DNA of 64,000 nucleotides from an uncultured Actinomycetes bacterium (lineage in GTDB: Bacteria > Actinomycetota > Actinomycetes > Nanopelagicales > Nanopelagicaceae), in the NCBI GenBank assembly GCA_937876245.1, contig CALEGP010000033.1, positions 1 through 64,000 on the forward strand, written 5' to 3'. The stretch's first letter is position 1; each line of letters begins with the position of its first letter. The position numbers were made by a program, and so were the translations under genes. Below the pieces are notes generated by a model. That model had not been told where the DNA came from, searched no databases, and saw only the letters and a list, made by a program, of their open reading frames with translations. Shown here piece by piece: positions 16,160 to 26,366 of the stretch.

Positions 16160-17536
16160 ATGGCAAAAGTACCTAACCCAGCAAAAGATCCCTTCCGTTG
16201 CACAGAGTGTGGATGGACGAGTACTAAATGGGTTGGCAGATGTGGCGAATGCCAAGCATGGGGATCGGTTGAGGAAATAGCAGCACCAAAAAGACTCTCT
16301 CTAGTCGCAGGAAGTGTCACATCTCCCGCTCTTCCAATTGGTGAAATAAATATAGATAACGCCAAAGCTAGATCGAGTGGTGTCAGCGAATTAGATCGTG
16401 TACTTGGAGGTGGCTTGGTACCCGGAGCAGCCATTTTATTAGCTGGCGAACCGGGCGTTGGAAAATCAACTTTATTGTTAAGTGTTGCCGCACAAAGTGC
16501 ACGACAAAAAATAAACTCTCTATATATAAGTGGTGAGGAATCAGCATCTCAAGTTCGATTACGAGCTGAACGATTAAATGCAATTGATCCGAATTTATGG
16601 TTAGCCTCTGAAAATGAATTAGGGTCGGTAATCGCGCATATAGATGCCGTCGAACCTCAACTGCTTATTATTGATTCTATCCAGACAATAGCTAGCGTTG
16701 CAGTGGATGGTGCTCCTGGCGGCGTAACTCAAGTACGCGAAATTGCTGCAGCGCTAATTCGTATTGCGAAAGAACGTTCCATTACTTTAATTCTGGTTGG
16801 ACACGTGACTAAAGATGGCTCCATCGCTGGTCCAAGACTTCTAGAACACATTGTCGATGTCGTATTAAATTTTGAAGGTGAACGCCACTCTCGACTCCGT
16901 TTAATTCGCGCAATTAAAAATCGCTTTGGGGCGTCGGATGAGGTGGGTTGTTTCGATATGAATGAGAATGGAATAACTTCTCTTACCGATCCCACGGGAT
17001 TATTCACTACGCGCCACAGTGAGCCAGTTCCAGGTACTTGCGTAACTGTTACTTTGGAAGGGCGCCGACCTCTGCTTGCCGAAATCCAAGCACTGGTAAG
17101 TGCTGCTGTTCCAGATGGCAGAGATTTTGGTAATTCGAGACGAGTGACATCAGGCCTAGATAATCCGCGCACCGCGATGACTCTTGCTGTTCTAGAACTT
17201 CGAGCAAATATTCGAGTTTCGGGTCGGGATGTTTATGTCGCAACAGTTGGGGGTATGAAAATTGCCGAACCTGCCGCGGATCTTGCTGTTGCGCTAGCGG
17301 TTGGGTCTGCAGCAAAGGGCCTTGCACTTCCAGCAGATTTGATTGCGATTGGCGAAGTAGGTTTAGCCGGAGAAATCAGAAAAGTCACAGGAGCATCTCA
17401 AAGAATTGCCGAAGCCGCCAGACTTGGATTTAAGAGAGCGATGGTCCCTGCTGGGAGCGATATTAAAATTCCCGGAATTGAAATTATGGAGGTCGCCCGC
17501 TTAGAGCAGGCGATTACTCGCGTAAAAATCAATTAA
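16160..17536 (+). CDS. radA: DNA repair protein RadA (Sms)
   Basis: RadA is a RecA-like ATPase that drives branch migration during recombinational repair. From ATG 16160 the 458-residue protein carries the N-terminal C4 zinc finger (FRCTECGWTSTKWVGRCGEC, about residues 12-31), the Walker A motif GEPGVGKST (about 96-104), the RadA-specific KNRFG motif and a C-terminal Lon-protease-like domain. All expected parts are present at the usual length. The gene converges on clpC with a 4-nt overlap. In several actinobacteria radA neighbours disA; here no disA follows. Confidence 0.95.
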   Translation: MAKVPNPAKDPFRCTECGWTSTKWVGRCGECQAWGSVEEIAAPKRLSLVAGSVTSPALPIGEINIDNAKARSSGVSELDRVLGGGLVPGAAILLAGEPGVGKSTLLLSVAAQSARQKINSLYISGEESASQVRLRAERLNAIDPNLWLASENELGSVIAHIDAVEPQLLIIDSIQTIASVAVDGAPGGVTQVREIAAALIRIAKERSITLILVGHVTKDGSIAGPRLLEHIVDVVLNFEGERHSRLRLIRAIKNRFGASDEVGCFDMNENGITSLTDPTGLFTTRHSEPVPGTCVTVTLEGRRPLLAEIQALVSAAVPDGRDFGNSRRVTSGLDNPRTAMTLAVLELRANIRVSGRDVYVATVGGMKIAEPAADLAVALAVGSAAKGLALPADLIAIGEVGLAGEIRKVTGASQRIAEAARLGFKRAMVPAGSDIKIPGIEIMEVARLEQAITRVKIN

Positions 17537-20037
17537 TTTTGCGTTGGGGCCTGAGCTAGATCACCAGGTGTATCTGGCAACTCTGCCTTCGTCATACCCT
17601 TGAAGACAAATTCTTCTTTTTCATCTTCCATGGCAGTTTCCACTAAAATGATTTCGCCAGCTTTTAAATCACCAAAGAGAATCTTTTCAGAAAGCACATC
17701 TTCAATTTCACGCTGGATGCAACGACGAAGTGGGCGGGCTCCTAGAAGTGGATCGTAACCCTTCTTTGCAAGCAACGCCTTGGCTTCAGTCGTTAATTCA
17801 ATTCCCATGTCGCGAGCACGAAGTCTCTCGTCGAGATTTGCAATCATAAGATCAACGATCTGAATAATTTCATTTTCGGTTAATTGATGGAAGACAATTA
17901 CATCATCAATACGGTTTAGAAATTCCGGACGGAAGTGAGATTTCAGTTCATCGCTGACTTTATTCTTCATGCGCTCATAATTTCCCTGAGCATCCGAAGC
18001 ATTTGTGAATCCAAGGTTCAAAGTTTTCGAAATGTCTCGTGTGCCAAGGTTAGTCGTCATGATGATGATTGTGTTCTTGAAATCGACAACTCTGCCCTGT
18101 GAATCAGTTAGGCGACCATCTTCAAGAACTTGAAGAAGTGAGTTAAAGATATCTGGATGAGCCTTTTCAATTTCATCGAAAAGAACAACAGAAAATGGTT
18201 TACGACGCACTTTCTCAGTTAGCTGTCCCCCTTCGTCATAACCAACATAACCTGGGGGTGCACCGAATAAGCGAGAGGCTGTGTGCTTCTCGGAGTATTC
18301 AGACATATCCAATTGGATAAGCGCATCGGAATCACCAAATAAAAATTGGGCAAGAGTGCGAGAAAGTTCAGTCTTACCAACACCGGATGGACCGGCGAAA
18401 ATAAATGAACCTCCTGGGCGCTTCGGATCTTTCAAGCCAGCCCGAGTACGACGAATAGCCTGGGACAAAGCTTTAATAGCTTGATCCTGGCCGATAACTC
18501 TGCGATGCAACTCATCTTCCATTCGCAAGAGGCGTGCAGTTTCAGCTTCAGTCAACTTGAATACCGGAATCCCAGTTGCATTAGATAAAACTTCTGCAAT
18601 TAATTCTTCAGTTACCTCGGCAACAACATCTAAGTCGCCAGCTTTCCAGTTCTTCTCCGCTTCATGCTTTTCAGCAATCAAAGTTTTTTCATCATCTCGG
18701 AAGCTAGCTGCGCCCTCAAAATCTTGAGAGTCAATTGCGGACTCTTTAGCTTTGCGAGCTTCGGCTATTTTGTCATCGAACGCTCGAAGCTCCGGCGGAG
18801 CTGTCATGCGTCGAATACGTAGTCTTGAGCCTGCTTCATCAATCAAATCAATCGCCTTGTCAGGTAGGAATCGATCTGAAATATAACGGTCTGCCATTTG
18901 GGCAGCTCCGACAATGGCAGCATCTGTAATAGAAACTTTATGGTGAGATTCGTAACGATCACGAAGTCCTTTAAGAATTTCTATCGTATGTTCAACAGTT
19001 GGTTCTGCAACTTGAATGGATTGAAAACGTCGCTCAAGTGCAGCATCTTTTTCAAAATACTTACGAAATTCATCAAGAGTGGTTGCGCCGATTGTCTGCA
19101 GTTCACCACGAGCAAGCATTGGTTTTAGAATACTTGCGGCATCTATAGCGCCTTCTGCAGCTCCTGCGCCGACAAGTGTGTGAATCTCATCAATGAAGAG
19201 AATAATATCTCCACGGGTTCGAATTTCTTTTAGAACTTTCTTCAAACGTTCCTCGAAATCACCACGGTAACGGCTACCTGCTACGAGCGCCCCAAGATCG
19301 AGAGAATAAACTTGCTTATCTTTAAGCGTCTCAGGGACATCGCCCTTCACTATTAATTGAGCAAGTCCTTCAACAATTGCAGTTTTGCCTACTCCTGGCT
19401 CACCAATTAATACTGGGTTATTTTTTGTTCGTCGGGAAAGAATTTGCATAACTCTTTCAATTTCTTTTGTCCGTCCAATTACCGGATCCAGTTTTCCTTC
19501 TCGAGCGGCTTGCGTCAGATTACGACCAAATTGATCTAGAACTAATGAAGTTGACGGAGTTCCTTCCGCTGGCGCGCCACTTGTTACTGCTTCTTTACCT
19601 TGGTATCCAGAAAGAAGAGAAATGACCTGAGTACGAACACGATTTAAGTCGGCACCGAGCTTTACTAATACCTGAGCTGCTACGCCCTCTCCTTCACGAA
19701 TAAGACCAAGAAGGATGTGTTCAGTTCCAATGTAATTGTGGCCAAGTTGCAAAGCTTCGCGAAGTGATAGTTCAAGAACTTTTTTGGCTCTTGGCGTGAA
19801 AGGAATATGTCCAGAAGGAGCCTGTTGGCCCTGTCCAATTATTTCCTCAACTTGAGAACGGACGGCTTCAAGGGAGATTCCTAAAGCTTCAAGGGCTTTG
19901 GCGGCAACGCCTTCTCCTTCATGAATTAGGCCAAGAAGGATGTGCTCTGTGCCGATGTAATTATGATTGAGCATGCGTGCCTCTTCTTGGGCTAGCACGA
20001 CAACACGTCGGGCTCGATCAGTAAAGCGCTCGAACAT
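17533..20037 (-). CDS. clpC: ATP-dependent Clp protease ATP-binding subunit ClpC
   Basis: ClpC is a Hsp100 unfoldase that feeds proteins to ClpP. The protein has two N-terminal Clp-N repeats (about residues 5-140), a first AAA domain with Walker A GEPGVGKT, a UVR-like coiled linker, a second AAA domain with GPSGVGKT, and a D2-small domain. I chose ATG 20037 ([11 protein letters not shown], the invariant ClpC start), giving 834 residues. An AGAGAGG sequence lies 9 nt upstream of it, whereas the in-frame TTG at 20046 abuts that sequence. In mycobacteria lsr2 sits between clpC and the lysS region; here a GNAT gene does. Confidence 0.97.
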   Translation of the reverse strand: MFERFTDRARRVVVLAQEEARMLNHNYIGTEHILLGLIHEGEGVAAKALEALGISLEAVRSQVEEIIGQGQQAPSGHIPFTPRAKKVLELSLREALQLGHNYIGTEHILLGLIREGEGVAAQVLVKLGADLNRVRTQVISLLSGYQGKEAVTSGAPAEGTPSTSLVLDQFGRNLTQAAREGKLDPVIGRTKEIERVMQILSRRTKNNPVLIGEPGVGKTAIVEGLAQLIVKGDVPETLKDKQVYSLDLGALVAGSRYRGDFEERLKKVLKEIRTRGDIILFIDEIHTLVGAGAAEGAIDAASILKPMLARGELQTIGATTLDEFRKYFEKDAALERRFQSIQVAEPTVEHTIEILKGLRDRYESHHKVSITDAAIVGAAQMADRYISDRFLPDKAIDLIDEAGSRLRIRRMTAPPELRAFDDKIAEARKAKESAIDSQDFEGAASFRDDEKTLIAEKHEAEKNWKAGDLDVVAEVTEELIAEVLSNATGIPVFKLTEAETARLLRMEDELHRRVIGQDQAIKALSQAIRRTRAGLKDPKRPGGSFIFAGPSGVGKTELSRTLAQFLFGDSDALIQLDMSEYSEKHTASRLFGAPPGYVGYDEGGQLTEKVRRKPFSVVLFDEIEKAHPDIFNSLLQVLEDGRLTDSQGRVVDFKNTIIIMTTNLGTRDISKTLNLGFTNASDAQGNYERMKNKVSDELKSHFRPEFLNRIDDVIVFHQLTENEIIQIVDLMIANLDERLRARDMGIELTTEAKALLAKKGYDPLLGARPLRRCIQREIEDVLSEKILFGDLKAGEIILVETAMEDEKEEFVFKGMTKAELPDTPGDLAQAPTQN

Positions 20038-20082
20038 CGGGGTCAACCTCTCTATTCATCTCTATTCATCTCTTTAATCTCC

Positions 20083-20111
20083 ACAGTAAAACTTTGCTGC
20101 CACTAGCCCAA
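20083..20111 (-). promoter_or_regulatory. Candidate clpC promoter
   Basis: On the minus strand TTGGGC (20111-20106) and TACTGT (20088-20083) are separated by exactly 17 nt, a plausible -35/-10 pair. The predicted transcript has a leader of roughly 40 nt containing a GATGAATAGA direct repeat and the ribosome binding site. No clear ClgR-like operator was recognised. Confidence 0.35.
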
Positions 20112-20212
20112 CTCTAATGTGTCTGGCTATAGTCGGTCTAACCCAATATCGTGCTCATTTATGCCCAATTGGCTGAGAATTGACCTAATATTTTCTGCCT
20201 ATTTTGTTATAT

Positions 20213-20710
20213 CTAAAGCGTAAGGAGCATACGAGTGTTTCCAAGAGTGTTTGGCTTCACGCTCTCCAGATCTAAGAATTCAGCGACTCCGCTGTCATAA
20301 GAGTGCAATAGCTCGGTAAAAACTTCAGGAGCAACTGGAGTCCCAAGAATCTCAACAAATCCATGGCGATCAAAAAATTCAGTCTCAAATGTAAGACAAA
20401 AAATTCGCTTAACGCCAATCTCCTTGGCTCGGGTTATTAAAACTTCCAAAATGCTGTGTCCGATACCTCTGCCGCGGAGGCTCTGGTCAACTGCAACAGA
20501 ACGTACCTCAGCCAAATCCTCCCATAAGACGTGAACGGCGCCGCAGCCGACAATTTTCCCATCTTGCTCTGCCACTGTGAACTCTTGAACACTTTCATAA
20601 AGAGTTACTGTCTCTTTTGTGAGCAAGCGACGGCCAGTCGCATACTCATCAATAATTGCGCGAATCGCTTTGATATCTGTAGTTCGAGCTTGTCGGATTA
20701 TCAAAGTCAT
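20213..20710 (-). CDS. GNAT family amino-acid N-acetyltransferase (ArgA-like)
   Basis: This is a 165-residue single-domain GNAT acetyltransferase. The acetyl-CoA-binding motif is RSVAVDQSLRGRGIGHSIL, with R-G-R-G-I-G in the usual loop. The C-terminal part has the FFDRHGFVEI motif seen in short ArgA-type N-acetylglutamate synthases, such as mycobacterial Rv2747. The likely role is acetylation of glutamate at the start of arginine synthesis, inferred from similarity to that family. It directly abuts the lysS stop and is probably in the same transcript. Another small-molecule substrate cannot be excluded. Confidence 0.8.
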   Translation of the reverse strand: MTLIIRQARTTDIKAIRAIIDEYATGRRLLTKETVTLYESVQEFTVAEQDGKIVGCGAVHVLWEDLAEVRSVAVDQSLRGRGIGHSILEVLITRAKEIGVKRIFCLTFETEFFDRHGFVEILGTPVAPEVFTELLHSYDSGVAEFLDLESVKPNTLGNTRMLLTL

Positions 20711-22225
20711 CTACTCTTCTGGTTTCACTAATGGAAAGAGAATCGTTTCGCGAATACCAAGTCCTGTCAGCGCCATAAGTAATCGATCGGCGCCCATTCC
20801 CATGCCTCCCATTGGCGGCATTGCATATTCCATGGCTCGTAAGAAATCTTCATCAATCTGCATTGCTTCTAGATCGCCACTGGACCCAAGTGCAGCTTGT
20901 TCTGTCAAACGTTCGCGCTGAATTACCGGATCAATTAATTCTGAGTAGCCGGTAGCTAATTCGAAACCATCAATATATAAGTCCCACTTTTCGGAAACGC
21001 CTGGAATTTCACGATGGGCACGTACAAGAGGTGAGGTATCAATCGGATAACCCTTAACGAAAATCGGGCCCGATAATTTATCTGCAGCAACGAGTTCGAA
21101 AATTTCTTCTGCTAATTTTCCAGTAATCCACTTTGGGTCAACTTTTAAGCCTAGTTTTTCCGCAATTTTTACTAGCTCCGTGCGTGGGGTTAGGGCAGTT
21201 ACTGATGACCCAACACCCTCTGAGATTAAATCGAACAGCCATACCTCTTCCCACTGCCCACCAAGATCTACTTCTCGCCCGTCATGGTGAGTAACAATGT
21301 GACTTCCAGAGGTTGCAATTGCAGCATCTTGGACTAGTTGGCGAGTTAAATCAGCAATCGTATTCCAGTCGCCATATGCTTCATAGCTTTCGATCATTGC
21401 AAACTCAGGAGAGTGACTTGAATCTGCGCCTTCGTTTCTAAAATTTCGATTAATTTCAAATACTCGCTCAATGCCTCCAACGACACAACGTTTTAGGAAA
21501 AGTTCCGGAGCAATACGTAAGAACAGCTCCATGTCATATGCATTGCTTATCGTTTTGAATGGGCGAGCTGTTGCACCGCCATGCATAACCTGAAGCATTG
21601 GAGTTTCAACTTCAACAAAACCACGGTTATGGAAAGTCTCGCGAAGCGCGCGCATTACATTTGGTCGCAATCTGGCATTAGCTCTAGCTTCTGGGCGAAC
21701 AATTAGGTCTACATATCTCATACGTACTCGAGATTCTTCAGAGAGTGGCTTATGTTCGACGGGAAGTGGACGAAGAGATTTTGCAGCCATCTGCCAATTT
21801 GATGCCAGGACTGAAAGCTCGCCACGCTTTGAGGTAATAACTTCACCGGTAACACTCACTAAGTCGCCAATATCAACTTCCGATTTCCAAAGCTCTAGGA
21901 TTTCTTCTCCAACTTTATCCAACGAAAACATCGCTTGGATTTCAGTTCCATCACCCTCGCGCAGTTTGGCAAAACATAATTTTCCGGTATCCCGTTTGAA
22001 AATGACTCGACCGGCGATACTTTCGATAGCTCCAGTTGCGACATCAATCTCTAAATCTTTGTATTGGGCGCGAAGATCTTTAAGGGTGATAGTTCTTGGA
22101 ACTTCTACTGGATATGGCTCAGCCCCACGCTCAATAATCGCAGCTCGCTTCTCCCTGCGGATACGAAGTTGCTCTGGCAGCTCATCGTTATCAGAAGCTG
22201 GCGGGGTATTTTGTGGCTTCGTCAT
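20711..22225 (-). CDS. lysS: Lysyl-tRNA synthetase, class II
   Basis: LysS charges tRNA-Lys. The 504-residue protein shows the class II layout: an N-terminal OB-fold anticodon-binding domain (about residues 60-170), motif 1 around GFVEVETPML, motif 2 with FEINRNFRNEGADSSHSPEF, and motif 3 GMGMGADRLLMALTG at the C-terminus. The order coaX-lysS matches other actinobacteria. A TAGGCT hexamer lies 10 nt before the ATG in the short gap after coaX, so lysS may have its own promoter. The following GNAT gene begins immediately after the stop. Confidence 0.97.
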   Translation of the reverse strand: MTKPQNTPPASDNDELPEQLRIRREKRAAIIERGAEPYPVEVPRTITLKDLRAQYKDLEIDVATGAIESIAGRVIFKRDTGKLCFAKLREGDGTEIQAMFSLDKVGEEILELWKSEVDIGDLVSVTGEVITSKRGELSVLASNWQMAAKSLRPLPVEHKPLSEESRVRMRYVDLIVRPEARANARLRPNVMRALRETFHNRGFVEVETPMLQVMHGGATARPFKTISNAYDMELFLRIAPELFLKRCVVGGIERVFEINRNFRNEGADSSHSPEFAMIESYEAYGDWNTIADLTRQLVQDAAIATSGSHIVTHHDGREVDLGGQWEEVWLFDLISEGVGSSVTALTPRTELVKIAEKLGLKVDPKWITGKLAEEIFELVAADKLSGPIFVKGYPIDTSPLVRAHREIPGVSEKWDLYIDGFELATGYSELIDPVIQRERLTEQAALGSSGDLEAMQIDEDFLRAMEYAMPPMGGMGMGADRLLMALTGLGIRETILFPLVKPEE

Positions 22226-22255
22226 AAGGTGCGTAAGCCTACCGTTTAGGCCAGG

Positions 22256-23032
22256 CTAAGAATTGCGTTCATGAACTAATCGAAGACCAATCAGGGTCAA
22301 ATCTGGCTCGTAAAAATCAATAGTCTCACTGACTCCAATGACCAATGGCGCGAGTCCGCCCGTTGCAATAACGCTTACCTCTCCGGAATTTGGATAAAGA
22401 GTTGCTAGTTCTTGCGAAATTCTGCCAACCAGCCCATCCACCTGACCAGCAAATCCATAGATAGTTCCAGACTGCAGTGCCTCAACAGTGTTTTTCCCAA
22501 TAACATTTCTTGGCGTTACCAGTTCGACTCGTCTTAACTGTGCTGCCCTAGAGGCAAGAGCTTCCACTGAAATTTCAATTCCTGCCGCGAGAGCGCCACC
22601 TAGAAACTCACCTTTTGGTGAGACGACATCCAGATTTGTGGAAGTACCAAAATCAACAACAATACATGGACCATTTTCCCCATAAAGTTCGTGAGCAGCC
22701 AAAGTATTGACAATGCGATCTGCGCCAATTTCTTTTGGATTATCTACTTGAAGCGGAACGCCGGTTTTTACTCCTGGCTCAACAATGGTTCTTTGTAATT
22801 CAGAATAATTACTCGTAATCATGGTTCGAAGTTCCCGTAAAGTAGAAGGTACCGTGGAACAAATCGCAAGTGCTGTTATCTCAAAGCCTTGTATAAGCGC
22901 TGAATAACGAACCCATAGTTCATCTGCCGTATCCCTGGTATCGGTTTTTACTCGCCAACTCTTGATCAAAGCAGCGCCTTCGAATACACCAAGTACCGTA
23001 TTCGTATTTCCAACATCGATTGCAAGCAACAT
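22256..23032 (-). CDS. coaX: Type III pantothenate kinase
   Basis: CoaX phosphorylates pantothenate, the first step of coenzyme A synthesis, with the ASKHA fold. The phosphate-binding loop is DVGNTNTVLGVFEG near residue 5. GADRIVN and VVDFGTSTNLDVV are the conserved catalytic motifs, and an ATGGLAPL motif follows. The 258-residue length is typical. It starts 2 nt after nadC with a GGAG sequence upstream, inside the panC-nadB-nadC-coaX run. That places pantothenate synthesis and phosphorylation in one operon, split by NAD genes. Confidence 0.95.
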   Translation of the reverse strand: MLLAIDVGNTNTVLGVFEGAALIKSWRVKTDTRDTADELWVRYSALIQGFEITALAICSTVPSTLRELRTMITSNYSELQRTIVEPGVKTGVPLQVDNPKEIGADRIVNTLAAHELYGENGPCIVVDFGTSTNLDVVSPKGEFLGGALAAGIEISVEALASRAAQLRRVELVTPRNVIGKNTVEALQSGTIYGFAGQVDGLVGRISQELATLYPNSGEVSVIATGGLAPLVIGVSETIDFYEPDLTLIGLRLVHERNS

Positions 23033-23034
23033 AT

Positions 23035-23913
23035 TTACTCCATTCTCAAATCTAGTCCAATGTCTAAGACAGGCGCCGAATGCGTCAGGGCCCCGACTGC
23101 CAGAAAATCGACTCCAGTACTTGCATAGGCGTGCGCATTATTTAAAATTAGGCCGCCAGATGCTTCCAGTTTCGCTCGTCCCGCAACAATTTCAACTGCT
23201 GCTCGACATTCTTCAATCGACATATTATCCAGGAGTACCAGTTTGGCGCCGGCATCGACTACTTCACGAAGCTGTTGAAGTGAGTCCACTTCAACCTCCA
23301 CTGGAAGATCTGGGAATTTAGCTTTGACTAAAGTAAAAGCCTCAACTACTCCACCGGCAGCAAGAACATGGTTATCCTTAATGAGAGCGGCATCAGATAA
23401 AGCGAAGCGGTGGTTAATTCCTCCGCCAACTCTTACCGCATACTTTTCAAGTTCACGTATTCCTGGCGTTGTTTTTCTAGTATCTCTTATTGCTGCGCTA
23501 GTGCCAGCAACTGCATCAACCCAAGACTTAGTCAGTGTTGAAATACCACTCAAGTGGCCTAGAAAATTCAGCGCACTTCGTTCTGCTAATAGAAGATCTC
23601 GAGTTTTGCCAGTCGTAACCATAATTAGCGAGGCTGAGTGGACAATTTCGCCATCATTGATTTCGATCTTATAATTTTCAATTCCACAAATTTCAAGTAC
23701 AGCACAAACAATAGGTATTCCGGCGAGAACTCCTGATTTCCTGGAACGAAATTCGGCAACTGCTATCTGGTCAATCGGGATTGTCGCAACAGTAGTTACA
23801 TCAAGATCTCCCAATAGGTCTTCAGCTATCGCTGCTTCTGCCACTTTTTCAATGTAACTTGGGCTAAGTCTGGTGCCAGCTATTAATTCCAACAGTTTTT
23901 TGCTAAATCCCAT
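23035..23913 (-). CDS. nadC: Nicotinate-nucleotide pyrophosphorylase (quinolinate phosphoribosyltransferase)
   Basis: NadC converts quinolinate and PRPP to nicotinate mononucleotide in de novo NAD synthesis. The signature RDTRKTTPGIRELEKYAV with the following GGGINHR is present, along with EVEVDSL and LLDNMS of the barrel. I use ATG 23913 (MGFSKKL), 292 residues. It overlaps the nadB stop as TAATG and has a strong GGAGGTG sequence 5 nt upstream, so the longer frame from 23943 inside nadB is unlikely. Confidence 0.96.
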   Translation of the reverse strand: MGFSKKLLELIAGTRLSPSYIEKVAEAAIAEDLLGDLDVTTVATIPIDQIAVAEFRSRKSGVLAGIPIVCAVLEICGIENYKIEINDGEIVHSASLIMVTTGKTRDLLLAERSALNFLGHLSGISTLTKSWVDAVAGTSAAIRDTRKTTPGIRELEKYAVRVGGGINHRFALSDAALIKDNHVLAAGGVVEAFTLVKAKFPDLPVEVEVDSLQQLREVVDAGAKLVLLDNMSIEECRAAVEIVAGRAKLEASGGLILNNAHAYASTGVDFLAVGALTHSAPVLDIGLDLRME

Positions 23914-25520
23914 TAGTGCACCTCCATTAACTTTGAATTCCATTTTCCATTACCGTCATAACTCTGAACAATTCGACTAATCCAATCGCTACTACTTTCT
24001 GGAAAATCACTTCGCCAATGCGACCCACGTGACTCTTCTCGTTCCAGTGCCGCACGCGCAATAGCAGTTGCAAGCAGGTAAAGATTGGATACTTCCCAAG
24101 CTTCAATGCACGGCGAACTACTGACATGAGTTGCCAGTTGTTTCAGTGTTGCGAGAGTTTCTCGCAACGAGTCACCACTTCGCATTACTCCAGCTCCTTG
24201 GCTCATTGCCAGTTGTAAAGTCATCTTTATCGCAGGATCAAGCAGAAATGCCCCTGTGCTCTGTTCATTAGGGAGGCCCTGTTCGCCAATATTTAAGGCA
24301 ATGTCAGCCGCAATTCTTGTTCCAAAAACTAAACCCTCGAGCAAAGAATTTGAGGCCAGTCGATTAGCTCCGTGTGCACCGGTGCATGCGGTCTCTCCAC
24401 ATGCATATAGGCCTGCTACAGATGTGCGACCGACTAGATCAACTTTCACGCCACCAGAAGAATAATGAGCTGCCGGAGAAACTGGAATCATCTGCATTCG
24501 AGGATCAATCCCGTTGTCGTTGCAAAATGCAAAAATAGTTGGGAATCGTTCCGGAAAATCATTAATCCCGGTTGTATCAAGCCAAACATGGGGAGAATTA
24601 CTTTCTTTCATCTGTTTAAAAATTTCAATGGCGACAATATCTCGTGGTGCTAAATCTTTCTGGGGATGTTTGCCTTCCATGAAATGAATGCCTTTATCGT
24701 TTACAAGCACAGCCCCTTCGCCGCGAACGGCCTCACTTATTAAGGGCTGTTGCCCGCTCAAGCTGTCGTCTCGCCACAAAACCGTTGGATGGAACTGGAT
24801 GAACTCGACATCGGCAATTTCGGCCCCAGCGCGAAGGGCAAGGGCCACGCCATCTCCCGTAGAGACAGAAGGGTTTGTAGTTTGTGCATAAACCTGACCA
24901 AGGCCGCCAGTGGCAATAACTACCGCCCTAGCTAGCGCTCTGCCAACACCGTCACGACTTCCTGCACCAATTACATGAACTGTTACGCCACAAACCGAAC
25001 CAGTGGCTGTTTGTAAAACGTCAATAGCCAGAGCATTTTCAATCACTTCAATCCCCGCATCACCTTGCACGGCGGCCAAAAGTGCGCGGGATACTTCAGC
25101 ACCTGTTGCATCGCCACCAGCATGGAGAATTCGGTTACGTAAGTGGCCACCTTCCCGTGTTAAGGCAATTTCGCCAGTGTCAGACTTATCAAAAACTGCA
25201 CCGCGTGAAATCAATTTACGTACAGCTTCTGGACCCTCCGTTACTAAAACATCAACCGCTTCGGCGTCACAAAGCCCTGCCCCGGCTATCAAAGTATCTT
25301 TTTTATGCTGTCCTGGCGTATCTCCGGGACCAAGCGCCGCAGCGATACCGCCTTGTGCCCATTTTGTGGAGCCTTCATCAATTTTTGCCTTGGTAACTAA
25401 AAGTACAGATAAGTTGCTCGCTCTTAAATTTAGCGCCGTTGTTAATCCGGCGACGCCAGATCCAATAACGATTACATCGGCATTGACTGTCCAACCTGGT
25501 TTTCCAGATAATAATTTCAT
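23913..25520 (-). CDS. nadB: L-aspartate oxidase
   Basis: NadB oxidises L-aspartate to iminoaspartate, the first step of bacterial de novo NAD synthesis. The FAD-binding motif VIGSGVAGLTTAL lies near residue 20. The succinate dehydrogenase-type flavoprotein signatures QFHPTVLW and the GANRLASNSLLEGLVFG stretch are clear. The 535-residue length is normal. The ATG overlaps the panC stop (ATGA). NadA, which uses the NadB product, is not in the window. In mycobacteria nadABC form their own cluster, so insertion of nadBC into the pan operon is a local rearrangement. Confidence 0.96.
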   Translation of the reverse strand: MKLLSGKPGWTVNADVIVIGSGVAGLTTALNLRASNLSVLLVTKAKIDEGSTKWAQGGIAAALGPGDTPGQHKKDTLIAGAGLCDAEAVDVLVTEGPEAVRKLISRGAVFDKSDTGEIALTREGGHLRNRILHAGGDATGAEVSRALLAAVQGDAGIEVIENALAIDVLQTATGSVCGVTVHVIGAGSRDGVGRALARAVVIATGGLGQVYAQTTNPSVSTGDGVALALRAGAEIADVEFIQFHPTVLWRDDSLSGQQPLISEAVRGEGAVLVNDKGIHFMEGKHPQKDLAPRDIVAIEIFKQMKESNSPHVWLDTTGINDFPERFPTIFAFCNDNGIDPRMQMIPVSPAAHYSSGGVKVDLVGRTSVAGLYACGETACTGAHGANRLASNSLLEGLVFGTRIAADIALNIGEQGLPNEQSTGAFLLDPAIKMTLQLAMSQGAGVMRSGDSLRETLATLKQLATHVSSSPCIEAWEVSNLYLLATAIARAALEREESRGSHWRSDFPESSSDWISRIVQSYDGNGKWNSKLMEVH

Positions 25521-26314
25521 TTGGAAGTTCCTGGTTGCAACATGGCCTTATTGTCTAACAATCTGACCCCATTAATCCAGCCCGCGACAATCGCTCGCGG
25601 TTGTCGCGTAGTTGTAGTGGCTATCTCGAAACTAGTTTCATCGATAATTTCGGCATAATCGAGCGCGAATCCCGGAATCTTCTTTAGTTCAGATAACAAA
25701 TTTGAACGAGCCATTACCAAATCCTTTGCGCTGGATGCTGCTTCTAGGGCAGCAGCAATGCCAGAGGCGTTAGCTTGTTCAGTAATTGTTAATCTCGAAT
25801 TACGGGAGGATATCGCCAGCCCACTTGCCTCACGTATCGTAGGCGCTGAAATTATCGAAACTGGCAAATCCAAGTTTGCAACCATCTGTTTGACCAAAAA
25901 TAACTGCTGAAAATCTTTTTCCCCAAAAACTGCAAACTCTGGCTTGATAAGTCCAAATAGCCTTTGCACAACAGTTAGCACGCCGTCAAAATGTCCAAAC
26001 CTATGCATCCCCTCGAAAAGATTTCCGATTTCCCCTGCGGATATTATTTTCGGATCATCTGGATAAAGTTCCTCAAATGTTGGAAACCAAACAAACGAGC
26101 AGCCACTTGCCTCTGCGAGTTTTCTATCTGCATCAACCATTTTTGGATAAATCGAGAAATCCTCGGCATTTTCAAATTGCAACGGGTTTACAAAAACACT
26201 CACAACTACTTCATCTGCTAATTCCTTAGCGATTCTAATTAGCGATTCATGTCCAGCATGGAGTGCGCCCATGGTTGGAACAAAGGCAACTGGGTGATTA
26301 AGATTTAGATTCAT
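25517..26314 (-). CDS. panC: Pantothenate synthetase
   Basis: PanC joins pantoate and beta-alanine in an ATP-dependent reaction. The conserved FVPTMGALHAGHESLI motif begins at residue 11 and contains the HxGH nucleotide-binding signature. FGEKDFQQL and the SSRN substrate loop follow. The 265-residue length is slightly short but complete. An AAAGGACTGGAG sequence precedes the ATG at 26314. In other actinobacteria panD, which makes beta-alanine, follows panC; here nadB follows instead. Confidence 0.95.
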   Translation of the reverse strand: MNLNLNHPVAFVPTMGALHAGHESLIRIAKELADEVVVSVFVNPLQFENAEDFSIYPKMVDADRKLAEASGCSFVWFPTFEELYPDDPKIISAGEIGNLFEGMHRFGHFDGVLTVVQRLFGLIKPEFAVFGEKDFQQLFLVKQMVANLDLPVSIISAPTIREASGLAISSRNSRLTITEQANASGIAAALEAASSAKDLVMARSNLLSELKKIPGFALDYAEIIDETSFEIATTTTRQPRAIVAGWINGVRLLDNKAMLQPGTSK

Positions 26315-26366
26315 GCTCCAGTCCTTTCCGGGTACCGGGCTCGTGTCACAAAGGTTACATCGTTAC

